64,000 nucleotides of DNA, taken from positions 496,001-560,000 of the forward strand of contig NZ_CP056048.1 in the NCBI RefSeq assembly GCF_021559775.1, written 5' to 3'. Positions 55,511 to 64,000 of the stretch are shown here, piece after piece; positions within the stretch are counted from its first letter, which is position 1, and each line of letters starts with the position of its first letter. The position numbers and the translations under genes are program-made. The notes below the pieces were generated by a model. It was not told the DNA's origin. It saw nothing but the letters and a program-made list of their open reading frames with translations, and searched no databases. The DNA comes from Gillisella vitis (GTDB taxonomy: Bacteria; Pseudomonadota; Alphaproteobacteria; Rhizobiales; Rhizobiaceae).

Positions 55511-56581
55511 ATGGAACAGCCGCCGATCAGGAAATCATCCGTCACCGTTGCCGATGTGGCCAGAGCCGCAGGCGTTTCCAAGGCCACTGCCGCGCGCGTT
55601 TTGGGCGGCTATGGCACCGTCAGCGACAAGGTGCGGACGCTGGTTCTGGAGGCTGCGGCCACATTGGACTACCGGCCCAATGAGCTGGCCCGTAGCATGA
55701 CAACGGGTCGCTCCGGCACCATTGGTGTTGTGGTTGGGGATATTGAGAACCCGTTTTTCAGCTCCGCCGTGCGCGGCATTGCCGATGTGGCACGCATGGC
55801 AGGTTATACTGTCATCCTCACCAATTCCGGCGAAGATGTTGCGGCGGAAAAGGCTGCTGTCAGGGCTTTGCTGGCAAAGCGGGTCGATGGTTTGATTATC
55901 TCGGCTGCAAGCACGCTGGATTTCGAACACCTGCAAGAAATCCGGCAATCGGGTTGTCCGCTGGTGCTGCTTGACCGCGCCCTTCCTGTCCTGGATGTCG
56001 ACACGGTGACAACGGATGACCGTGAGGCGGCCCAACAGGCAACGGAAATCCTCATTCGCAATGGCCATCGTGATATCGCCTATATCACCGCCTGCGATAC
56101 ACCGGACCATCGGATGAAGAGTCTCGACGATCTTCATACGGCATCGGTCCGGCATCGTGTTGAAGGTTTTATTGCTGTTTGCACTGCCGCAGGACTGCCT
56201 GCGCCCCTGCAGGCCGTGCGTCTCGGGGCGAATGGCCGGGAAAAATGTGAGGCGCTGGCGCTTGATCTGCTGCAATCGGCGCACCGGCCAAGTGCCATCA
56301 TCGCATCGGATAGTCTTATCGCTCTTGAGGTCTTCAAGGTCGCCCGGCATCTCGGTCTGACGATCCCGCAGGATCTTTCGCTGATCGCCTTTCATGATGC
56401 CGACTGGACTGCTGTGACCTCTCCGCCGATCACCGTTATCCGCCAGCCGGTCTATCATATGGGAAAAACCGTAGCAGCACATTTGATGGAAAGAATAAAA
56501 GGCGCAAACCACCCAGCTCGGCATGTCATTCTGACGACCGAGCTTATCGAGCGCAGCTCCGTTGCATCAAGGCTGCCTTGA
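55511..56581 (+). CDS. LacI family transcriptional regulator
   Basis: The 356-residue protein has a typical LacI N-terminus: helix-turn-helix VTVADVARAAGVSKATAARVL at residues 11-31, then the hinge RPNELARSMTTGRSG. The rest is a periplasmic-binding-protein-like effector domain (IGVVVGDIENPFFS). It is divergent from the transport/oxidation operon, with two palindromes between them, so it most likely represses that operon and itself. The inducer should be the imported substrate or a product. Confidence 0.92.
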   Translation: MEQPPIRKSSVTVADVARAAGVSKATAARVLGGYGTVSDKVRTLVLEAAATLDYRPNELARSMTTGRSGTIGVVVGDIENPFFSSAVRGIADVARMAGYTVILTNSGEDVAAEKAAVRALLAKRVDGLIISAASTLDFEHLQEIRQSGCPLVLLDRALPVLDVDTVTTDDREAAQQATEILIRNGHRDIAYITACDTPDHRMKSLDDLHTASVRHRVEGFIAVCTAAGLPAPLQAVRLGANGREKCEALALDLLQSAHRPSAIIASDSLIALEVFKVARHLGLTIPQDLSLIAFHDADWTAVTSPPITVIRQPVYHMGKTVAAHLMERIKGANHPARHVILTTELIERSSVASRLP

Positions 56582-56858
56582 TTGTTTGATTTATATATTT
56601 GTAATTCTATGTTTTATCGCATTTTTCTGCAAAATTAAAAAAAGAAATCCATTTTATTTCAGGTTTTTATTGGCTTCGAAAATTTCAAAATTCATGTATT
56701 TCCCGACCAGCGTGTGAAAATAATGGAGTACACTATTTCGATAACAGCGATGTCTCAATTTTATACATAAATCATTAAGTATAGACGCAACTGCGCAGGA
56801 ACCAGATCGGTCATGGCGAATTATCGCGCCAGAAACGAAACAAAACTGGATTTCTGCG
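56582..56858. other. AT-rich intergenic region upstream of the chemoreceptor
   Basis: These 277 bases are clearly richer in A and T than the rest of the window. No gene was found. They should hold the promoter of the chemoreceptor gene and possibly the end of the lacI transcript. The Shine-Dalgarno sequence before 56859 is weak. Confidence 0.5.
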
Positions 56859-58820
56859 ATGAAAAACCTGCCAATCATTGGTAAATTCTTAACTATAATG
56901 GCGCTGTTCGGTGTGTTTGCACTGGGCGTTGCTGGCTATGCTGGAACGCGCATTATGGATATCGACACATCCTATAGCGACCTCATATCCCAGGATACTG
57001 CCGCTGCGACAGCGATATCGCGCGCCAACCGGGCCTTGCAGGGTGCACGCTCGGCAATTGCGGAACTGACGATTGCTCGCTCCGACAAAGAGAAAGCCGG
57101 TTCTCAACAGGACCTTCAATCCTCACGGGCTGCTTTCGTAAAATTCATGGACATTGCCATTGCCGCGGTTCCCCAGCGCCGTGATGTTGCCGATGCCAAG
57201 ACGGAAAGTCTGCGCATCATCGACAATACCTGTGCCAATACCATTGCTCTTGGCAATGCCAGCAATTCGCCAGAGGGCGTGGCGCTCGCGCAAGCCGCCT
57301 TTATCAATGAGTGTCAGGCGGCGTTTCGCGTTATTATGCCAAAAAACGTGCAATTGGTGGATGATTTGAACAATGCCACCGATCAGAAAAGCGATGCATT
57401 ATCCGTGACATCAAGCCATGCCGCTATGGTCACGGTGGCCAGCATCGTAGCCGGTCTGGCAATCGTCCTGACCATCGGCTTCTTCGCAATCCGCTCGTGG
57501 CTTGTCCTGCCGATCCGCAAGGTTGCCGCAACGATGGAAACTCTGGCCGGTGGCGATCTCTCTGTGGATGTTGCGGGAACCGAGCGCCGTGACGAAGTCG
57601 GCGGGATGGCCAAGGCCGTGCAAGTGTTCAAAGATAACGGCCTGCGTGCCCGGGAACTGGAACGGGAAGCAGAAAGCGTGCGCAATTCCAGCGAGGCGGA
57701 ACGGGCTCGTGTTGCAGAAATGGACCGCAAGCGTGCGGAAGAAATGGCAGAGGCGACGTCTGGCCTCGCCGATGGCCTGAAGCGACTGTCGAATGGCGAT
57801 CTCGGCTTCCGTTTGAGCCAGCCGTTCGCCACCGAGTTCGAAGCGCTTCGCAATGACTTCAATGCTGCCGTTGCACAATTGTCCGATACGCTGGGTGCGG
57901 TTGCTAATGCCACCAGCTCTATCGATAGCGGTTCACGGGAAATCAGCCAGGCTGCCGAAGACCTGTCGAAGCGCACCGAACAGCAGGCCGCATCGCTGGA
58001 AGAAACCGCCGCCGCCCTCGACCAGATCACCACCAATGTCGCCAATTCCTCCAAGCGCGCCGAAGAAGCCCGGCATGTGGCGATCGAGGCCAACCAGTCA
58101 GCCCGCGAATCCGGCATTGTCGTCTCCAACGCTGTCGATGCCATGCAGCGGATCGAGCAATCGTCCAACCAGATCTCCAACATCATTGGCGTCATCGACG
58201 AAATTGCTTTCCAGACCAATCTTCTCGCTTTGAATGCGGGCGTGGAAGCAGCGCGCGCCGGGGAGGCTGGTAAGGGCTTTGCGGTCGTGGCCCAGGAAGT
58301 GCGCGAACTTGCCCAGCGCTCTGCCGGTGCTGCCAAGGAAATCAAGGAGTTGATCCGCAATTCTGCCGGCGAAGTCAGCAATGGTGTGACACTGGTGCGG
58401 GCGACCGGCGAGGCACTCAAGGCCATCGAAGCGCATGTTGTTACCATCAACAGCCAGCTTGATGCCATTGCCCTGTCGTCACGCGAACAATCGGTCGGTC
58501 TTGCCGAAGTCAACACCGCCGTCAACCAGATGGACCAGGTGACCCAGCAGAATGCCGCCATGGTCGAGCAATCGACGGCAGCCAGCTCTTCGCTGGCATC
58601 GGAAGCGGGCCGGTTGCGTCAATTGATTTCGCAATTCCACCTCGACGGCACCCAGACCATGCCTGCCTCTTCGGCTGCTGGCTGGACATCTAAAAAGCCG
58701 GCTGCTGCGCATGAACAGCACCGTCCGGTTGCGTCTCCGGCCCGGCGAATGGTGGGGCAGGTGGCCCGCGCCATGGGTCTCCAAACAGCGGCCAAGGCCG
58801 ATAACTGGGAGGAATTTTGA
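56859..58820 (+). CDS. Methyl-accepting chemotaxis protein
   Basis: The 653-residue receptor has TM1 at residues 9-30, a periplasmic helical-bundle domain of about 155 residues and TM2 near 187-210. A HAMP domain follows ([20 protein letters not shown]). A second HAMP-like unit is at about 305-350 ([18 protein letters not shown]). The signalling hairpin is highly conserved: [20 protein letters not shown] and [20 protein letters not shown]. The C-terminus ends NWEEF, the pentapeptide that tethers CheR/CheB. It is coupled to a cheW gene. The ligand is unknown. Confidence 0.95.
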   Translation: MKNLPIIGKFLTIMALFGVFALGVAGYAGTRIMDIDTSYSDLISQDTAAATAISRANRALQGARSAIAELTIARSDKEKAGSQQDLQSSRAAFVKFMDIAIAAVPQRRDVADAKTESLRIIDNTCANTIALGNASNSPEGVALAQAAFINECQAAFRVIMPKNVQLVDDLNNATDQKSDALSVTSSHAAMVTVASIVAGLAIVLTIGFFAIRSWLVLPIRKVAATMETLAGGDLSVDVAGTERRDEVGGMAKAVQVFKDNGLRARELEREAESVRNSSEAERARVAEMDRKRAEEMAEATSGLADGLKRLSNGDLGFRLSQPFATEFEALRNDFNAAVAQLSDTLGAVANATSSIDSGSREISQAAEDLSKRTEQQAASLEETAAALDQITTNVANSSKRAEEARHVAIEANQSARESGIVVSNAVDAMQRIEQSSNQISNIIGVIDEIAFQTNLLALNAGVEAARAGEAGKGFAVVAQEVRELAQRSAGAAKEIKELIRNSAGEVSNGVTLVRATGEALKAIEAHVVTINSQLDAIALSSREQSVGLAEVNTAVNQMDQVTQQNAAMVEQSTAASSSLASEAGRLRQLISQFHLDGTQTMPASSAAGWTSKKPAAAHEQHRPVASPARRMVGQVARAMGLQTAAKADNWEEF

Positions 58821-59293
58821 TGCTGATGGCCTCGACCAGCCAGGCGGATGCGCTAGAAATCCTGGCCTTCAGGCTGCATGGACAGGAATTCTGCGTCAAG
58901 ACCACGTCCATCCGCGAAATTCGCGGCTGGGCACCGGCCACCTCCTTGCCGCATGCCCCTGCTGAGGTCATCGGGGTGATCAACCTGCGCGGCACGGTCA
59001 TTCCCATCGTCGATCTCGCGGTCAAATTGGGAATGCAGGGCATGGTGGCCAATGAGCGCAGCGCCATCATCGTTGCGGAAGTGGACAGTGCGGTCGTCGG
59101 CCTGCTTGTCGATGCCGTGTCCGACATCTTGACGGTTCCCGCTGGTAGCTTGCAGCCCGTGCCGCAAGCTACCAGCACCGGAACGGATTTTTCCGATGGC
59201 ATCATTGTGCAGGGCGCGAGCATGATCTGTTTTCTCAATCTCGAACGGATGTTTGCCCACAGCAATTGCGGCGATTGGGGGATTGCCGCTTGA
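58820..59293 (+). CDS. cheW: Chemotaxis coupling protein CheW
   Basis: The 157-residue protein overlaps the chemoreceptor stop by one base (TGATG), with GGAGG 7 nt upstream. It has the CheW beta-barrel with VIGVINLRGTVIPIVDLAVKLG, the segment that binds receptor and CheA. It links this receptor to CheA. Its place next to one receptor, away from a che operon, suggests a dedicated or spare coupling protein. Confidence 0.92.
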   Translation: MLMASTSQADALEILAFRLHGQEFCVKTTSIREIRGWAPATSLPHAPAEVIGVINLRGTVIPIVDLAVKLGMQGMVANERSAIIVAEVDSAVVGLLVDAVSDILTVPAGSLQPVPQATSTGTDFSDGIIVQGASMICFLNLERMFAHSNCGDWGIAA

Positions 59294-59315
59294 TTGCCCG
59301 AAATTTGTAGCAGGT

Positions 59316-59346
59316 CCAAAGCCCGGAAGTCTCTTCCGGGCTTTGG
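59316..59346 (+). terminator. Rho-independent terminator after cheW
   Basis: CCAAAGCCCGGAA pairs perfectly with TTCCGGGCTTTGG (13 bp) around GTCTC. It lies 23 nt after the cheW stop, followed by CGTTTTC. It ends the mcp-cheW transcript. Confidence 0.85.
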
Positions 59347-59571
59347 CGTTTTCAACCCATTGCCGTTTTCGCAAAATTTGGAATGAGGTCCTCGATAAAC
59401 CCGTCTTTTCAAAGATGTGATTGGCTTGTCTTTATCCCGTAAGACAGTTTGATGAGCGAGTGCTATGAAGCCGGTTCTGTCCTTCTGTGGGAAAAGACAG
59501 GATTGCTGCCGGATGGACTATCCCCGAAGGACCATCCATGACGGGCCATGAAGAATGCGTGAGCGATACTT

Positions 59572-60954
59572 ATGAAGAAAATGACGAAGATCGTCCTGGT
59601 CGGCCTGGTGCTTGTGGGGGCAGGATTGGTTTATGCTGCCCGCCAACCGCAATTTGCCGCGATCACCGCAGGCTGGCTGGGCAAGCCCCAGGCCGACCGG
59701 CAGCGGGGCCGCGATCTCGCCATTCCCGTTGTAGCCTCTCCGGTGAACCAGACGAATGTACCCGTCTACGTGACCGGCGTCGGCAGCGTCAAACCGTTGA
59801 ATACTGTTGTTATCCAGCCGCAGGTCAGCGGGCGGATCACGAAGATCGGCTTTCAGGAGGGGCAGGACCTGAAGAAAGGCGAGTTGATCGCCACGCTGGA
59901 TGACGCACTTTACAAGGCACAGTTGGATGAAGCGATTGGCAAGAAGGCCCAGGACTCGGCCCAATTAACGTATGCCATTCTGGAAATGGAGCGTTTGCAG
60001 CGCCTGATCGGCAATTCCGCCACCACTCAGCAGCAACTGGACAATCAGGTGGCGCTGGTGGCGCAATATAAGGCGCAGGTCCAATCCGACCAGGCAGCCA
60101 TCGAGGCGGCTCAGGCTCAGCTGGATTACACCGTGATCAAGGCGCCGATGGATGGACGAACCGGCATTCGCAATGTCGATGTCGGCAATATCGTCTCGAC
60201 CGGTGACACGACCGGCATCGTCACTCTGTCGCAGATCAAGCCAATTACCATCGTGTTTTCCATTCCGCAGCAGGATCTGGCCCGCGTCAATACCGCCAAT
60301 GCCAATGGCGCTCTTTCGGTCGATGCCCTCGGCGATGACGGCAAGACGGTCGTTGCCAACGGCACGCTGACGGTGGTCGATAACCAGGTGGATACCACCA
60401 CAGGCACTGTCCGCTTGCGGGCTGAATTTCCCAACGAAGATCTGCGGCTGTGGCCTGGCGCTTTCGTCAATGCCCGGCTTCTCTTCGAGACAAAGAAAGA
60501 TGTGCTGACGGTTCCGTCTTCGGCCATCCAGCGCGGTCCTGCGGGTACTTACGCCTATATTGTTCAGCCAGACCAGACGGTGAAAATCCAGGCGGTGACG
60601 GTCGAGATGCAGGACGACCAGATGGCGGTGATCGCCAAAGGGGTCAGTGCCGGTGAGACTGTCGTGACGACCGGTTTCGCCCGGCTACAGGATGGCGCGC
60701 TGGTGCGGGTTTCGACGCCGCAGGAGGCCGATCCTGCCAATATGGCCGTGCCGTTGGATGATAACAAGCCGCGTCAACGCCATGGCGGTAACCGTAACAA
60801 TGGCCAGGCCCGGCCAAACGCCCATGACCCAGCCTCGCCGAAAAATGGAGGTGAAAAACCTCCGGCTGGGCCGGACGGCAAACAAGCACCCGCCTCAGGA
60901 GAGCAAAAAGACACTGGCGCACCCGCAGCCCCACCGGCTGACGCAGCGAAATGA
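59572..60954 (+). CDS. RND efflux periplasmic adaptor (MdtA-like membrane fusion protein)
   Basis: The 460-residue protein has an N-terminal membrane anchor (IVLVGLVLVGAGLVYAA). The adaptor order is visible: beta-barrel, lipoyl half (VVIQPQVSGRITKIGFQEGQ), helical hairpin (KAQVQSDQAAIEAAQAQ) and second lipoyl half (YTVIKAPMDGRTGIRNVD). The C-terminal 60 residues are an unusual low-complexity tail rich in Pro, Asn, Gly and Lys, not usually part of MdtA. The start may be ATG 59572 or ATG 59581. It overlaps the pump gene by 4 bp. Confidence 0.92.
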   Translation: MKKMTKIVLVGLVLVGAGLVYAARQPQFAAITAGWLGKPQADRQRGRDLAIPVVASPVNQTNVPVYVTGVGSVKPLNTVVIQPQVSGRITKIGFQEGQDLKKGELIATLDDALYKAQLDEAIGKKAQDSAQLTYAILEMERLQRLIGNSATTQQQLDNQVALVAQYKAQVQSDQAAIEAAQAQLDYTVIKAPMDGRTGIRNVDVGNIVSTGDTTGIVTLSQIKPITIVFSIPQQDLARVNTANANGALSVDALGDDGKTVVANGTLTVVDNQVDTTTGTVRLRAEFPNEDLRLWPGAFVNARLLFETKKDVLTVPSSAIQRGPAGTYAYIVQPDQTVKIQAVTVEMQDDQMAVIAKGVSAGETVVTTGFARLQDGALVRVSTPQEADPANMAVPLDDNKPRQRHGGNRNNGQARPNAHDPASPKNGGEKPPAGPDGKQAPASGEQKDTGAPAAPPADAAK

Positions 60955-63900
60955 GTATTTCTACACCCTTCATCGCGCGGCCCGTCGCCACCTCGCTGCT
61001 GGGGATCGCCATCCTGCTGGGGGGATTGCTGGGATATGCCTCGCTGCCTGTAGCACCGCTGCCGCAGGTGGATTTTCCGACGATCCGCGTCACCACGCAA
61101 TTGCCGGGCGCCGACCCCGAGACCATGGCGGCCCTGGTGACAGCGCCGCTGGAGCGGCCGCTTGGCCAGATCCCGGCACTGGCTTCGATGACCTCTTCCA
61201 GCGCCTTCGGCATCAGCCAGGTGACGCTACAATTCAACCTTGACCGTGATATCGATGGTGCCGCGCAGGACGTGCAGGCGGCGATCAATTCGGCAAGCGG
61301 CAGCCTGCCGAAAACCCTGCCTTATCCACCGACCTATGCGAAAGTGAACCCGGCGGATACGCCGACCATCACGCTGGCCCTGCATTCCGAGACCTATCCC
61401 ATCAGAGATCTGAGCGACTTCGCCGATACGATCATGGCGCAGCGGCTGAGCGAGGTGTCCGGCGTCGGCGATGTGCGCGTCCAGGGCGGCGTGCGGCCTG
61501 CCATCCGCATTCAGGCGGATCTGACACGGCTTGCCTCCTATGGGATGTCGCTGGAGGATCTGCGCACCGCGATTACCAATGCCAATGTCTCCGGTGCCAA
61601 GGGGGCGGTGGACGGCACCTATCAATCCTTCACGCTCTCGGCCAATGACCAGATCCAGGACCCGGAAATCTACCGCGACACCATCGTCACCTATAGCAAT
61701 AGCGCGCCTGTCCGGTTGCGCGATGTCGCCGATGTGGTCGAAGGGCTGGAAAACAGCCGCGTCGGTGCCTGGTATCAGGGCCATCCGGCGGTCATCGTCG
61801 ATATCATGCGCCAGCCCGGTGCCAATGTCATCCAGACCGTCGAGGATGTCCGAAAACAGCTGCCGCGCCTGAAACAAGCGCTTCCCGCCGGGGTCTCGCT
61901 CGATATCGTCAACGACAGGACGGAGACCATCCGCGCCTCCATTCACGATGTGCAATGGACGCTGGCGCTCAGCGTCGGGCTGGTCATTCTCGTGGTGTTT
62001 CTGTTTCTGCGCACGCTGACGGCGACGATCATTGCCGCTGTCGCCCTGCCGCTGTCGCTGATCGCCACCTTCGGTATCATGTATTTTGCCGGCTTCAGCC
62101 TCGACAATCTGTCGCTGATGGCGCTCACCATCGGCACCGGCTTCGTGGTCGACGATGCCATCGTGATGATTGAAAATATCGCCCGTCACATCGAGGAGGG
62201 TGAAAGCCCGATGCAGGCCGCCTTGAAGGGGGCGGGCGAAATCGGCTTTACCATCATTTCGCTGACGGCCTCGCTGATCGCGGTCTTCATTCCGCTGCTG
62301 TTCATGACCGGTATCGTCGGGCGGATGTTCCGCGAATTTGCCCTGACACTGACCATCGCCGTCGTAGTGTCAGCAATCATTTCGCTGACGCTGACGCCGA
62401 TGATGTGCGCGCGCATTCTGCGAGCCCCCAAGGAGCGCAATTCCGGCGTGCTCGGCATGGTGGACCGCGGCATGGATTGGATGAACGAAGGCTACCGGCG
62501 CAGTGTGGTCTGGGCTGTCAATCGAGGCTGGCTGATGCTGGTGCTGACGGGGATCACGCTTGTGATTACCGGCCTGCTTTACGTCACCATCCCCAAGGGC
62601 TTCCTGCCGGTGCAGGATACCGGGCTGATTTCTGCCGTCGTGGAAACCGAGCCGACCAGCTCGTTCGATGCGATGAAGCAGACCCAGTCCCTTGTCGGCA
62701 ACCGGCTCCGCGCCGATCCGGCGGTGCAAAGCGTCATTGCGGTGATCGGCACCAGCGCCTCCAACCTGACGCTGAACACGGCAAGCTACAGTATCGTGCT
62801 GAAGCCGCTCGACCAGCGAGACATCTCGGCGACGGATTTGATCGACCGGCTGCGGGCCTCCGTTGCCGATATTCCTGGTATCCATCCGACCTTTCAGAGC
62901 ATTCGCGATATTTCCATCAGCACGCGGGCCAGTCGTGCACCCTATCAATATACCCTGACCGGCACCAATACCGCGACTGTGGCCGATTGGGCCGACCGGC
63001 TGGCCCGGCGGCTACAGCAGAACCCGTTGCTGATCGATGTGACATCCGAAGTGGAAATGGGCGGCGGGCGGCTGGCGATCACCGTCAACCGTGAGACCGC
63101 AGCCCGCCTTGGCGTCTCCATGCAGGCGATCAACGATACGCTCTACGATGCTTTCGGCCAGCGCCAGATCAGCACCATCTACGGGCAGGCGAACCAGTAC
63201 CGCGTCATTCTGGAGGCCGCGCAGCGCTTTCAGGGCGATCCGAAATCCCTGGAAAAACTCTATGTCAAAGGCACGAGCGGTGCCATCGTGCCGCTGAATG
63301 CGGTTGCATCGGTCAAGTTTACCACGGCACCACTGGTGATCAGCCGGGACGATCAATTCCCCGCCGTCACCATCAGCTTCGATCTCGCCCGGCACGCATC
63401 GCTGAGTGAGGCAATTGCCGCCATCAAGAGTTCTGAGCGTGACATCAGCATGCCCGCCTCCATCCAGCGTCATTATAGCGGCGATACCGAGGAATTCGAC
63501 CGCTCGCTGGCGGGAGAGCCCTGGCTGATTCTGGCGGCGATCATCACCATCTATATCGTGCTGGGTCTGCTGTATGAAAGCACCATCCACCCGATCACCA
63601 TTCTGTCCACGCTGCCTTCGGCGGGCGTCGGGGCGCTGCTGGCGCTGATGCTGTTTGGTCAGGATCTGTCGATTATCGCCTTGATCGGCATTGTTCTGCT
63701 GATGGGTATCGTCAAGAAAAACGCGATCATGATGATCGATTTCGCGCTGGACGCGGAGCGCAAGGACGGGCTTAGCGCCCGCGATGCCATCATCAAGGCC
63801 GCCGTCATGCGCTTTCGGCCCATCATGATGACCACGCTGGCGGCCCTGTTCGGGGCGCTGCCGCTGGCGCTTGCCCAGGGAACCGGCGCGGAACTGCGCA

Positions 63901-64000
63901 TCCCGCTCGGCATCTCGATCATCGGCGGTCTGCTGCTCAGCCAATTGCTGACGCTCTATACCACGCCTGTCATCTATCTGGCGCTGGATGGAGTGCGCGC
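60951..64000 (+). CDS. RND efflux pump inner-membrane subunit (MdtB/MdtC-like), 3' end missing
   Basis: The frame from ATG 60951 stays open to the right edge (1016 codons), only slightly short of the usual 1025-1045, so nearly the whole protein is present. The start MSISTPFIARPVATSLLG and the segments PLPQVDFPTIRVTTQLPGAD and NASFGIS-like SSSAFGISQVTLQF are typical of HAE1 RND pumps. The proton-relay Asp pair is in GTGFVVDDAIVMIEN, and the second half has GIVLLMGIVKKNAIMMIDFA. It pumps hydrophobic or detergent-like compounds with the adaptor upstream. The outer-membrane partner is not in the window. Confidence 0.93.
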   Translation, partial: MSISTPFIARPVATSLLGIAILLGGLLGYASLPVAPLPQVDFPTIRVTTQLPGADPETMAALVTAPLERPLGQIPALASMTSSSAFGISQVTLQFNLDRDIDGAAQDVQAAINSASGSLPKTLPYPPTYAKVNPADTPTITLALHSETYPIRDLSDFADTIMAQRLSEVSGVGDVRVQGGVRPAIRIQADLTRLASYGMSLEDLRTAITNANVSGAKGAVDGTYQSFTLSANDQIQDPEIYRDTIVTYSNSAPVRLRDVADVVEGLENSRVGAWYQGHPAVIVDIMRQPGANVIQTVEDVRKQLPRLKQALPAGVSLDIVNDRTETIRASIHDVQWTLALSVGLVILVVFLFLRTLTATIIAAVALPLSLIATFGIMYFAGFSLDNLSLMALTIGTGFVVDDAIVMIENIARHIEEGESPMQAALKGAGEIGFTIISLTASLIAVFIPLLFMTGIVGRMFREFALTLTIAVVVSAIISLTLTPMMCARILRAPKERNSGVLGMVDRGMDWMNEGYRRSVVWAVNRGWLMLVLTGITLVITGLLYVTIPKGFLPVQDTGLISAVVETEPTSSFDAMKQTQSLVGNRLRADPAVQSVIAVIGTSASNLTLNTASYSIVLKPLDQRDISATDLIDRLRASVADIPGIHPTFQSIRDISISTRASRAPYQYTLTGTNTATVADWADRLARRLQQNPLLIDVTSEVEMGGGRLAITVNRETAARLGVSMQAINDTLYDAFGQRQISTIYGQANQYRVILEAAQRFQGDPKSLEKLYVKGTSGAIVPLNAVASVKFTTAPLVISRDDQFPAVTISFDLARHASLSEAIAAIKSSERDISMPASIQRHYSGDTEEFDRSLAGEPWLILAAIITIYIVLGLLYESTIHPITILSTLPSAGVGALLALMLFGQDLSIIALIGIVLLMGIVKKNAIMMIDFALDAERKDGLSARDAIIKAAVMRFRPIMMTTLAALFGALPLALAQGTGAELRIPLGISIIGGLLLSQLLTLYTTPVIYLALDGVR

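Noticed and set aside
59460..59571. Inverted repeats (GGATGG...CCATCC, CTGTC...GACAG) upstream of the RND adaptor gene as a TetR operator
   Set aside because: The arms are only 5-6 bp with long unequal spacers, and no TetR-type regulator gene is next to the pump genes.

Overview
The window looks like a chromosome or chromid segment of a Rhizobiaceae alphaproteobacterium, probably from the Agrobacterium/Allorhizobium/Rhizobium group. The reasons are the high GC content, the density of ABC uptake operons, a bcsN-type cellulose cluster, two HWE/HisKA_2-type histidine kinases, and a good EcfG (general stress sigma) promoter in front of a LOV kinase. The genus is inferred, not proven. I saw no rRNA, tRNA, CRISPR array, phage or insertion sequence.

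Layout. 1-697: 5' part of a duplicated anion-type ABC permease (minus). 1024-2729: membrane histidine kinase and FixJ-type regulator. 2785-8078: ugpBAEC glycerol-3-phosphate uptake operon ending in a TIM-barrel isomerase (minus). 8264-12396: second ABC importer of the polyamine/iron type with a Tat-exported binding protein (minus). 12591-15351: six-hairpin glycosidase and ROK sugar kinase (minus), divergent from 15879-22206, a complete peptide/oligosaccharide ABC importer. Two identical-pattern operators lie between these two units, so I read them as one oligosaccharide uptake and breakdown system. 22349-24406: TctDE-like two-component pair.

24585-31288 is the most unusual part. It is an eight-gene, mostly translationally coupled operon: HAD phosphatase, class III aminotransferase, arginase-fold enzyme, SMR protein, fatty acid desaturase, alpha/beta hydrolase with a Cys nucleophile, FemAB-like GNAT, second SMR protein. 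I do not recognise it as a described pathway. The gene set suggests synthesis and membrane translocation of an amino- or amidine-containing acyl lipid or small metabolite. A hairpin sequesters the ribosome binding site of its first gene.

31297-40497: MipA/OmpV outer-membrane protein, then cellulose synthase genes bcsB, bcsA and bcsN, divergent from a large TPR protein; no cellulase gene is linked. 40618-49468 is signalling-rich: a GAF/PAS HWE kinase, a LOV kinase with a LovR-like receiver behind an EcfG promoter, a small DUF3606-like protein, RsgA, and a hybrid kinase whose N-terminus looks like a ParD antitoxin ribbon-helix-helix domain. 49555-56581: an NAD-dependent epimerase, then an amino-acid-type ABC importer (permease fused to ATPase) with a MocA-type dehydrogenase and a DAO-type FAD oxidoreductase. 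This unit is divergent from a LacI regulator across two perfect 12-bp palindromes. 56859-59293: MCP and CheW. 59572-64000: RND efflux adaptor and pump, the pump cut off at the right edge.
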